Assembly (NCBI RefSeq): GCF_010730955.1 | Contig: NZ_AP022577.1 | Coordinates: forward strand, 5,828,001-5,892,000 | Direction: 5' to 3' | DNA length: 64,000 nucleotides | DNA from: Mycolicibacterium aubagnense | Lineage (GTDB): Bacteria > Actinomycetota > Actinomycetes > Mycobacteriales > Mycobacteriaceae | In this document: piece after piece, positions 57,986 to 64,000 of the stretch | Layout: each line of letters begins with the position of its first letter | Position numbering within the stretch: position 1 is the stretch's first letter | The notes under the pieces: generated by a model | Databases searched by the model: none | What the model was told of the DNA's origin: nothing | What the model saw: only the letters and a program-made list of their open reading frames with translations | Position numbers and translations under genes: made by a program

Positions 57986-58414
57986 TCAGCTCTCGGCCGG
58001 AACCAGGCGAAGCGAGATCGAGTTGATGCAGTAGCGCTGGTCGGTCGGGGTGGGGTAGCCCTCGCCCTCGAAGACGTGTCCGAGGTGGCTGTGGCAGTTG
58101 GCGCACAGCACCTCGACACGCCGCATCCCGAGGCTGGTGTCGGCCCGCAGGATCACCGCGTCCGAGTCGGCCGGGTCGAAGAACGACGGCCAGCCGCAAT
58201 GGGATTCGAATTTCTCGGTGCTCCGGAACAGCTCGGCGCCGCAGGCCCGGCATTGGTAGATGCCCTCGGTCTTGGTGTCGGTGTACTCGCCGACGAAGGG
58301 CCGTTCCGTCCCGGCCTCACGCAGCACGTGGAACTCCTCCGCCGAGAGCTTCTCGCGCCACTGGGCGTCGGTGAGTTGAACCTTGGGCTTGGCTTCATCC
58401 GAAGGGATGCTCAT
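57986..58414 (-). CDS. msrB: peptide-methionine (R)-S-oxide reductase
   Basis: Repairs R-methionine sulfoxide in proteins. The 142-residue protein has zinc ligands Cys55, Cys58, Cys104 and Cys107, catalytic Cys129 in RYCINSISL and HCGWPSF (Cys73). ATG 58414 overlaps the aftC stop (ATGA). With the MbfA-like gene downstream it forms an oxidative-stress pair. Confidence 0.96.
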   Translation of the reverse strand: MSIPSDEAKPKVQLTDAQWREKLSAEEFHVLREAGTERPFVGEYTDTKTEGIYQCRACGAELFRSTEKFESHCGWPSFFDPADSDAVILRADTSLGMRRVEVLCANCHSHLGHVFEGEGYPTPTDQRYCINSISLRLVPAES

Positions 58415-59709
58415 GCGCTCACGCTACCCGCGGTCGGCGCCGAGGGCTCGGACTTGGGCTCGTCCTTGGCCAACCACAACGGGTCGATGCCCTGATCCAG
58501 CCGGCCGTCCTTCTTGGCATCGAGGTAGCGGAAGTACAGCACGGAGAACACCACGATGAGCATCAGCGACCAGCCGTAGGTGATCTTGATGTACTCGAGG
58601 AACCGGCCGGTCGTCGGCCAGCGCCACATCAGGTAGCGGTCCATGGTGAGGAAGCCGTACACCGCGAGCCAGGCCGGCCAGCTCCGGATGGTCGAGCGCG
58701 GCAGCACCACCGTCATGAGGAACGGGAACAGCATCATCGAGTAGTAGCCCTGCGCCAGGGACAACACCAGCCACGAGGTGATCAGCAACACGCCCGCGGA
58801 CGTCAGCATCCAGAACAGCTGATCGCGTTCGCGGTAGTACCGGTACAGCAGCCACAGGCTGCCGGCGGCCAGCAGCACGAAGGCGACGCGCAGCGCCATG
58901 ATCAGCCACATCGGCAGGCCGTAGTAGATGCCGTTGCCCAGGAGCGAGCTGTTGAAGTAGTCGCGGGTCTGGAAGATGTACGGCACCGTGTTGCGGACAA
59001 AGCCCATCGGATCGGCCGACAGCGGCCAGGCCACCGCGTTGAAGATGAGCGGCACCGCGAAGGCGGCCACCAGGGCTCGCCACTGGCGGTTCAGCAGCGG
59101 CAGGAGCAGCAGCGGCAGGAGCAGCGGCTTGAGCACCAGGGTCAGGCCGATGGCGGCGCCGGCCAGCCATTCGTGGTTCTTCTTGCCGTCTAGCAGCCAG
59201 GTGAAGAACAACACCTCGGCCAGCAGGATGCAGCCGTTCACGTTGGTGAAAACCAAAGTGTTGGTGACCGATTCGGTGCAGTACATGGCCAGCAGGAGGG
59301 CCGGCAACGCCACCGACGTGAGCGAGAACTTGAACAGCCGTACCAGAAGACAGGCGGCGACGATGATCGCGACCGAGTTGAACGCGACGAACCACATCCG
59401 GGACGCGAACTCCGGCAGGAAGCCGAACGGCGACAGCAGCAGCGTGCCGCCGGGCGGGTACAGGTAGTGCGGATCGACGTAGTTGAAGTGCTCGTTGTAG
59501 ATCGCCCAGTGCCGCCGGAAGTTGGACACCGCGCGGTACACCGGACCGAAGTCGTCGGTGATGTAGCCGTTCGTCGTCAGCACGTAGCTGCGGTGGATGA
59601 TCGACACGATCGCGATGGGCCACAGTGCATTGCGAACGACGTCCGCGGTGCGCGGTGGGCCGCTGCGGGGACCGAAGACGCTCAGAAGCGATAGAGGGCG
59701 CGTCACCAC
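58411..59709 (-). CDS. aftC: alpha-(1->3) arabinofuranosyltransferase AftC
   Basis: Polyprenyl-phosphate-arabinose-dependent GT-C (GT87-type) enzyme that branches the arabinan of arabinogalactan and lipoarabinomannan. The 432-residue protein has about ten membrane helices; the first loop carries TDDFGPVY with the two aspartates typical of GT-C active sites. The C-terminal tail is charged. Start GTG/ATG 59709. First gene of aftC-msrB-MbfA. Confidence 0.92.
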   Translation of the reverse strand: MVTRPLSLLSVFGPRSGPPRTADVVRNALWPIAIVSIIHRSYVLTTNGYITDDFGPVYRAVSNFRRHWAIYNEHFNYVDPHYLYPPGGTLLLSPFGFLPEFASRMWFVAFNSVAIIVAACLLVRLFKFSLTSVALPALLLAMYCTESVTNTLVFTNVNGCILLAEVLFFTWLLDGKKNHEWLAGAAIGLTLVLKPLLLPLLLLPLLNRQWRALVAAFAVPLIFNAVAWPLSADPMGFVRNTVPYIFQTRDYFNSSLLGNGIYYGLPMWLIMALRVAFVLLAAGSLWLLYRYYRERDQLFWMLTSAGVLLITSWLVLSLAQGYYSMMLFPFLMTVVLPRSTIRSWPAWLAVYGFLTMDRYLMWRWPTTGRFLEYIKITYGWSLMLIVVFSVLYFRYLDAKKDGRLDQGIDPLWLAKDEPKSEPSAPTAGSVSA

Positions 59710-59779
59710 CGAACCCTATAACGGGGTGCCCGACGGCTTAGCCAAGGGCGCGCGCCGATCAAGCGGCGAGGGACGAGCT

Positions 59780-59837
59780 GCGCTGAGAAGCGCGCCAAAT
59801 CGGGTAAGGGCGCGCGCTGAGAAGCGCGCCAAATCGG
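59780..59837. repeat. 24-bp direct repeat with internal hairpin
   Basis: The same 24 bases, beginning GCGCTGAGAAGCGCGCC, occur at 59780-59803 and 59814-59837. The second copy with the preceding GGCGCGC can fold (GGCGCGC...GCGCGCC), so it may terminate the minus-strand gene that ends at 59840. Confidence 0.8.
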
Positions 59838-59839
59838 AC

Positions 59840-61405
59840 TCAGGCCGGGCAGAACGTGTCGGTGTCCGGCAGCTTGCCGGTGTTCACGTACGCCTGCACC
59901 GGCGGCAGGGCGCACGCCGTGTAGATGACGGTGCCGTGGCCGGTGCCCTGCCACATGACGCGGCGGCTGTTGGTGCCCGCGTTGATCGCCATGGCTGCCA
60001 CCGCGGCAATGCCGTCGCCGCCGATGATCGCGTCGTTGTGGGTGCCCAGCAACAGGATCGGCACCTTCAGCTCCTTGGGCGGTGCGGGTGCGGGGCTGCT
60101 GGGCCAGCTCAGACATGGCGCCAGGCTGAGCGCGCCGACGGCGCCGAACTGCGGGTATTTCTTGGGCCAGGCCACGAGCAGCTCGCGGACGCGGTCCGGA
60201 GTGGGGCGGTTGACCGAGTCGTCGCACCGGTTGACGAACTGGCCGTCGGTCTGGCGCGTCGCCTCGGCGGTCGCACTCAGCGCGTTGAGTGCGGTCGGGT
60301 CGCCGCCGCGGGCCGCGGCCAGCGCACCGGCGAGGAACTGGGTGTTGGCCAGCCCGTCGCCGCGCGGATAGCCGAGTGCGGTGGTGATCGCCTCGACCAG
60401 GCCGGCCGTCGAGGCGCCGCCGGCGCCGCGCCCGGCACGCGCCTCGGCGAGCATGCCGTCGATGGCGCCCTTGGGATCCGGGCCCAGCGGGCAGTTGTTG
60501 GCCACGCATTGCGCGGCGAACGCATCGAGCGCAGCCTGCTGGCCCTTGATCCGCTGCTCGGCCGCGGCTTCGGCGGAGACGCCCAGCGGCAAGGGGGAGT
60601 CCAGCACCAGCCGGGCGATCTTGGTCGGGTGCGACGCCGCGTACGCCAGCGCGACCTGGGCGCCGTTGCCGATGCCGAGCACGGCCAGCGCGGGCACGTC
60701 CCAGGTGCTGCGCAGTCGTTCCAGGTCCTCCGCCGAGTGCGCGTTGTCGTAGGCCGACTCACCTGGCGCGATGCTGTCGGTGCAGTCGGTGGTGGCCGAG
60801 GTGGCGACCTTCGCCAGGTTGGCGACCTGGTCGTCGCCGGCGAGGAACTGGGCCTGGTCCAACAAATCTTGGCGGTCATTGCTCGACACACAGCTCAGCG
60901 GGCCGGACAGGCCCATGCCGCGGCGGTCGACGGCGACGACCGGGCGCGTCTTCAGCAGGTCGACGCCGCCGCGCTGCAACCACACCGGCAGCTGACGCGA
61001 GGTCGGGATGTCCGATCCGGTGGTCATGACGATCGGACCGGCGTCGGCCGGTGTGGTGGCCAGGCGGGCACGTACGACACCGATGCTGACGGTCCCGGCC
61101 GAGCCGCCCAGGGAATCGAGGTCGGCATCGTAATCGGAACAGTCCAGGACGACGCCGGGCACGGCGGGCACCGTCGCGTCGCCGAACACCCGGGACGTGC
61201 AGTCGTGCCACGTCAGGTCCTTCTTGGGCACGGCGATCGGCGGCGGGCCCTCAGGCGCCTTGGAGGCGGTGGCTGCGCCCTGCGGGCGGGCACCGGAGTC
61301 GGTGACGTACCGGGGGTTGGCGGCCAGCAGCGGAGCACATCCGGCGACGACCGTCGACAGCACCACGGTCGACAGGCTCAGGGCCGGGAGCAGGTGGCGA
61401 CGCAT
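59840..61405 (-). CDS. TAP-like alpha/beta hydrolase lipoprotein lacking the usual nucleophile (Rv2672-like)
   Basis: A 521-residue lipoprotein (lipobox VVAGC, Cys23) of the tripeptidyl aminopeptidase-like alpha/beta hydrolase family. The oxyanion region (VAVDRRGMGLSGPL), acid (GTHNDAI) and histidine (QGTGHGTV) are present. But the elbow reads GIGNG (244-248), with Gly246 where relatives such as Hip1 and Streptomyces TAP carry serine (G-x-S-x-G). So it may be inactive or use another residue. ATG 61405; GTG 61414 also possible. Confidence 0.82.
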   Translation of the reverse strand: MRRHLLPALSLSTVVLSTVVAGCAPLLAANPRYVTDSGARPQGAATASKAPEGPPPIAVPKKDLTWHDCTSRVFGDATVPAVPGVVLDCSDYDADLDSLGGSAGTVSIGVVRARLATTPADAGPIVMTTGSDIPTSRQLPVWLQRGGVDLLKTRPVVAVDRRGMGLSGPLSCVSSNDRQDLLDQAQFLAGDDQVANLAKVATSATTDCTDSIAPGESAYDNAHSAEDLERLRSTWDVPALAVLGIGNGAQVALAYAASHPTKIARLVLDSPLPLGVSAEAAAEQRIKGQQAALDAFAAQCVANNCPLGPDPKGAIDGMLAEARAGRGAGGASTAGLVEAITTALGYPRGDGLANTQFLAGALAAARGGDPTALNALSATAEATRQTDGQFVNRCDDSVNRPTPDRVRELLVAWPKKYPQFGAVGALSLAPCLSWPSSPAPAPPKELKVPILLLGTHNDAIIGGDGIAAVAAMAINAGTNSRRVMWQGTGHGTVIYTACALPPVQAYVNTGKLPDTDTFCPA

Positions 61406-61441
61406 GGCCACCACAGTAGCGATGCCGGTGGTCCGGACCCG

Positions 61442-62242
61442 TCAGCGGACGTAGCGCGTGTACAGGTAGCCCGCGGTGTCGGTGAGCACGTGGCTGCGGC
61501 GCAGCCGGGTGTGGGCCTCACCGGGGCCGGAGGCGATTCGCCGGGCGAATCCACCGACCAGGATGGGGGCGATGGTCACGCACATCTCGTCGATCAGGTC
61601 TTCCTCGATCAGCATGTTCAGCACTGACGGCCCGCCCTCGGTCAGCACCCGCCGCAGCCCGCGCTCGCCGAGGATGCGGAGCACGACGTGCGCGTCGACC
61701 CGGTCGGGTGCGGTGCCGGAGGCGTCGATGACCTCCGCGAGCCCGGTGAACCGGCGGCAGGTGTCGTCGATGCTGTCGCGGCTGGTGAGGATCAGCGGCG
61801 GCACCTCGGTGCGGGTGAAGAACTTGGCGTCGTGCGGGATGTCCGCGCTGTGCGTGATCACCGCGATCGGCGGCACCTCGGCCTGGCCCCGGAGCTGACG
61901 GGCCTGCCGCTGCGCCGCGGACATCTGGGCGCCGGAGTAGTTCTCGATGCGGACGGTCGCCGCGCCGACCAGGATGACGTCGGCCTGCTGGCGCATGAAG
62001 CCGAACAGTGCCCGGTCACCCGGACCGGCCAGGCCGCCGGCGCGACCGTCATCGGTGGCGCCGCCGTCCAGGCTGGAGATCATGTTCGCCCGCACCCAGG
62101 GCCGGTCGAGTTCGGCAGGGTAGCTGTAGAACGGCGTCAGCACCGTGTCGTCGCCGGTCTCGGCGCCGGCCGGGAAGGCAGCGCCAACCGCGCTGAGCTC
62201 TGTGAGCTGCGTCGCAGCGTCGGGATCGGACACGTGAATCAT
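61442..62242 (-). CDS. RibD-like pyrimidine reductase family protein (Rv2671-like)
   Basis: A 266-residue NADPH-dependent reductase with the C-terminal RibD (dihydrofolate reductase-like) fold: NMISSLDGGATDDG (about 53-66), the nucleotide loop VGAATVRIENY and LTEGGPSVLNMLI. In M. tuberculosis Rv2671 can act as a dihydrofolate reductase analogue. The deaminase domain of full RibD is absent. It is divergent from zapE. Confidence 0.87.
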   Translation of the reverse strand: MIHVSDPDAATQLTELSAVGAAFPAGAETGDDTVLTPFYSYPAELDRPWVRANMISSLDGGATDDGRAGGLAGPGDRALFGFMRQQADVILVGAATVRIENYSGAQMSAAQRQARQLRGQAEVPPIAVITHSADIPHDAKFFTRTEVPPLILTSRDSIDDTCRRFTGLAEVIDASGTAPDRVDAHVVLRILGERGLRRVLTEGGPSVLNMLIEEDLIDEMCVTIAPILVGGFARRIASGPGEAHTRLRRSHVLTDTAGYLYTRYVR

Positions 62243-62255
62243 TGCAACACGCCGC

Positions 62256-62261
62256 TATGGT
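62256..62261 (+). promoter_or_regulatory. -10 of zapE (leaderless)
   Basis: TATGGT ends six bases before ATG 62268. Confidence 0.55.
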
Positions 62262-62267
62262 GCTGTG

Positions 62268-63311
62268 ATGCCTGGGGCCAGCCAAGTCGCGCACCTGACC
62301 GACCGTCACCCGACCGTCACGCCGGAAAGACTGGTAGCCGAGCTGGTTCCGCCGCCTACCTTCGCCGAGGTCAGCTTCGACACCTACCGGCCGGATCCGG
62401 GCGAGCCGTCGCAGGCTGCCGCGGTCGTGTCGGCCCGCAAATTCTGCGAGGACGCGACGCGCCAGCGGGCCGGTAAGAAGAAGTTGTTCGGCAAGCGCGA
62501 AGCGCTGCCCGGTGTCGGCATGTACCTCGACGGCGGCTTCGGTGTCGGCAAGACCCACCTCTTGGCGTCGACCTACTACACGCTGGCCGGAGCCGGCGCG
62601 GGTCCGGCCGCATTCGCCACGTTCGGTGAGCTGACCCAGCTGGCCGGCGTTTTCGGCTTCACCGAGTGCATCGACCTGCTGTCCGATTATGTGGTCGTCT
62701 GCATCGACGAGTTCGAGCTCGACGATCCCGGCAACACCACACTGATCTCGCGGCTGCTCTCGGCGCTGGTGGAGCGCGGCGTGTCCATCGCGGCGACGTC
62801 GAACACGCTGCCCGAGCAGCTCGGTGAAGGGCGCTTCGCCGCGCAGGACTTCCTGCGGGAAATCAACACGCTGTCAAGCATTTTCACCACCGTCCGGGTC
62901 GAGGGCCCTGACTACCGGCAGCGTGCACTGCCGTCGGCTCCGGTGCCGCCGTCGGACGACGAGGTGCGGTCCTGGGCCGTCGGCGTGGAAGGCGCCACGC
63001 TCGACGAGTTCGACGCCTTGTGCGCGCACCTGGCGACCATGCACCCGTCGCGCTATCACGCGTTGATCGAAGGCGTGCAACGGGTTTTCATCACCGGCGT
63101 GCACATGGTCTACGACCAGGCCGTCGCGCTGCGCCTGGTGTCGCTGATCGACCGCCTCTACGACGCCGGCATTCCCGTGGTGGCGTCGGGGGAGAAGATG
63201 AACACCGTTTTCAGCGAGGAGATGCTGGCCGGCGGCTTCCGCAAGAAGTACCTGCGTGCCACGTCGCGCCTGCTCGCGCTGACCCATGAGGGTACGCAGC
63301 TCCACGCCTAG
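62268..63311 (+). CDS. zapE: ZapE-like AFG1 family ATPase
   Basis: A 347-residue AAA+-type ATPase of the AFG1/ZapE family, in E. coli linked to FtsZ ring control. It shows Walker A GGFGVGKTH and Walker B VVCIDEFELDD, with TSNTLPEQL as sensor. The start is leaderless (ATG 62268, or GTG 62265). Equivalent to Rv2670c. The stop overlaps that of the GNAT gene in CTAG. Confidence 0.9.
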   Translation: MPGASQVAHLTDRHPTVTPERLVAELVPPPTFAEVSFDTYRPDPGEPSQAAAVVSARKFCEDATRQRAGKKKLFGKREALPGVGMYLDGGFGVGKTHLLASTYYTLAGAGAGPAAFATFGELTQLAGVFGFTECIDLLSDYVVVCIDEFELDDPGNTTLISRLLSALVERGVSIAATSNTLPEQLGEGRFAAQDFLREINTLSSIFTTVRVEGPDYRQRALPSAPVPPSDDEVRSWAVGVEGATLDEFDALCAHLATMHPSRYHALIEGVQRVFITGVHMVYDQAVALRLVSLIDRLYDAGIPVVASGEKMNTVFSEEMLAGGFRKKYLRATSRLLALTHEGTQLHA

Positions 63312-63844
63312 CGCTGGAGCGGCCGCACCAGCACGTAGTCGCTCTCGGTCCGCTCACCGAGCCGAAAGGTCTTGGTGCCGCTGACCTCGAATCCGTGCTT
63401 GCGGTAAAACCGTTGGGCGCGCCCGTTTTCCTGGTTGACGCCCAGCCACACACATCGGGCGCCGAGGTCCCGGGCGAATCCGACCGACGCATCCATGAGT
63501 GTCGCGGCGACCTTGCCGCCGTGGACGTCGGGCAGCACGTAGCACTTGGACAGTTCGACGGCCGGTCGCTCCGGCACCGCGCGTTGCACGTCGGCGTCGT
63601 CGATCACGCCGCGAATCAGCATGGTGTAGCCCAGGAGTCGGGTGTCGTCGTGGGCGACGAACACGGCGCGCTCGGGATCACGCAGGTACTCGTCGAAACG
63701 ATGCGCGGACAGATTGGCGGCGATGAAGGCGGCGATGTTCTCCGGCGTCGACGACGGCGGGCACGCCAGCGGGAAGGTCGCGGCGGCCACGTCAGCGAGT
63801 TCGGCGACATCGCCGGCGTGCGCCGCCCGCACCTGAACTGTCAT
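63308..63844 (-). CDS. GNAT family N-acetyltransferase (Rv2669-like)
   Basis: A 178-residue acyltransferase of the GNAT fold. The acetyl-CoA loop is recognisable around YVLPDVHGGKVAATLMD and the C-terminal NQENGRAQRFYRKHGFEV. The substrate is unknown. ATG 63844 is preceded by AAGGAG; the earlier in-frame start lies within that leader. Convergent with zapE. Confidence 0.88.
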   Translation of the reverse strand: MTVQVRAAHAGDVAELADVAAATFPLACPPSSTPENIAAFIAANLSAHRFDEYLRDPERAVFVAHDDTRLLGYTMLIRGVIDDADVQRAVPERPAVELSKCYVLPDVHGGKVAATLMDASVGFARDLGARCVWLGVNQENGRAQRFYRKHGFEVSGTKTFRLGERTESDYVLVRPLQR

Positions 63845-63869
63845 CGGAATCTCCTTGTCCCCGGCCACA

Positions 63870-63904
63870 AAACTGCCCCTGTCCGCACGGGGCAGGGGCA
63901 GTTT
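63870..63904 (-). terminator. rho-independent terminator of the gene at the window edge
   Basis: AAACTGCCCCTG / CAGGGGCAGTTT form a 12-bp stem; on the minus strand TTTT follows. It separates the edge gene from the GNAT gene. Confidence 0.8.
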
Positions 63905-63923
63905 ATGTCGGATCGACAGCGGC

Positions 63924-64000
63924 TCAGGGGATCGGTGTGCCCGGCTGCCAGAGATTCCACTGTGCGAGGTGGGTGCCGGTCGCCGGGTTCAGCATGACCA
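63924..64000 (-). CDS. 3' end of a gene cut by the window edge
   Basis: The minus strand has an open frame ending HLAQWNLWQPGTPIP then TGA. By position it should correspond to Rv2668 (an exported Ala/Val-rich protein), but 25 residues are too few to identify it. Confidence 0.55.
   Translation of the reverse strand, partial: VMLNPATGTHLAQWNLWQPGTPIP

Overview
The window is chromosomal core DNA of a mycobacterium, probably a fast-growing Mycobacterium/Mycolicibacterium; the species cannot be read from it. Reasons: high GC throughout, AftC arabinan synthesis, LGFP and sunset domains, a PE-PPE hydrolase, a DinB protein of the mycothiol type, actinobacterial SOS boxes, many leaderless genes, and gene order that from memory follows M. 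tuberculosis from about Rv2733c down to Rv2669, with local insertions and losses. No tRNA, rRNA, CRISPR array, transposase or prophage gene was seen.

Layout. 1-2.3 kb: glutamate-type ABC transporter operon with a fused binding-protein/permease. 2.4-10 kb: tRNA modification and housekeeping (miaB, membrane protein, DUF349 protein, miaA, dapF, hflX). 10-13.5 kb: a secreted PE-PPE hydrolase with a repetitive tail and a DEAD-box helicase with a long leader, inserted before fadE20. 13.5-19.2 kb: fadE20 behind two stacked inverted repeats, a large LGFP/TM/sunset protein, and the DNA-damage cluster lexA-chiZ-nrdR with SOS boxes. 19-25 kb: hydrolase, PAC2 protein, lipoprotein protease, sthA, DUF4192 protein. 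25-36.6 kb: regulator block ideR, sigB and sigA with small zinc-ribbon proteins, ppgK, suhB, cei, and a secreted histidine phosphatase with a Lys/Ala tail. 36.7-45 kb: dut, DUF proteins, TrkA-type potassium regulators (ceoB/ceoC), APC permease, RNA methyltransferase. 45-48.4 kb: nhaA and dxs. 48.4-51.2 kb: a small accessory island bounded by inverted copies of a 65-bp palindromic element. 51.2-58.4 kb: RNase D, DUF3000, the coproporphyrin-dependent heme genes hemE-hemY-hemQ, then msrB with an MbfA-like iron exporter. 58.4-64 kb: aftC, a protease-like lipoprotein lacking its nucleophile, a RibD-like reductase, zapE and a GNAT protein.

Themes. Iron, heme and redox (ideR, hemE/Y/Q, MbfA-like, msrB, sthA), DNA damage (lexA, chiZ, nrdR, dut) and sigma-factor control (sigA, sigB) are concentrated here. 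The most open questions are the repeat-bounded island, a tiny cysteine-rich secreted protein at 31.9 kb, the LGFP-sunset protein, the stacked operators before fadE20 and the pseudoenzyme-like lipoprotein at 59.8-61.4 kb.
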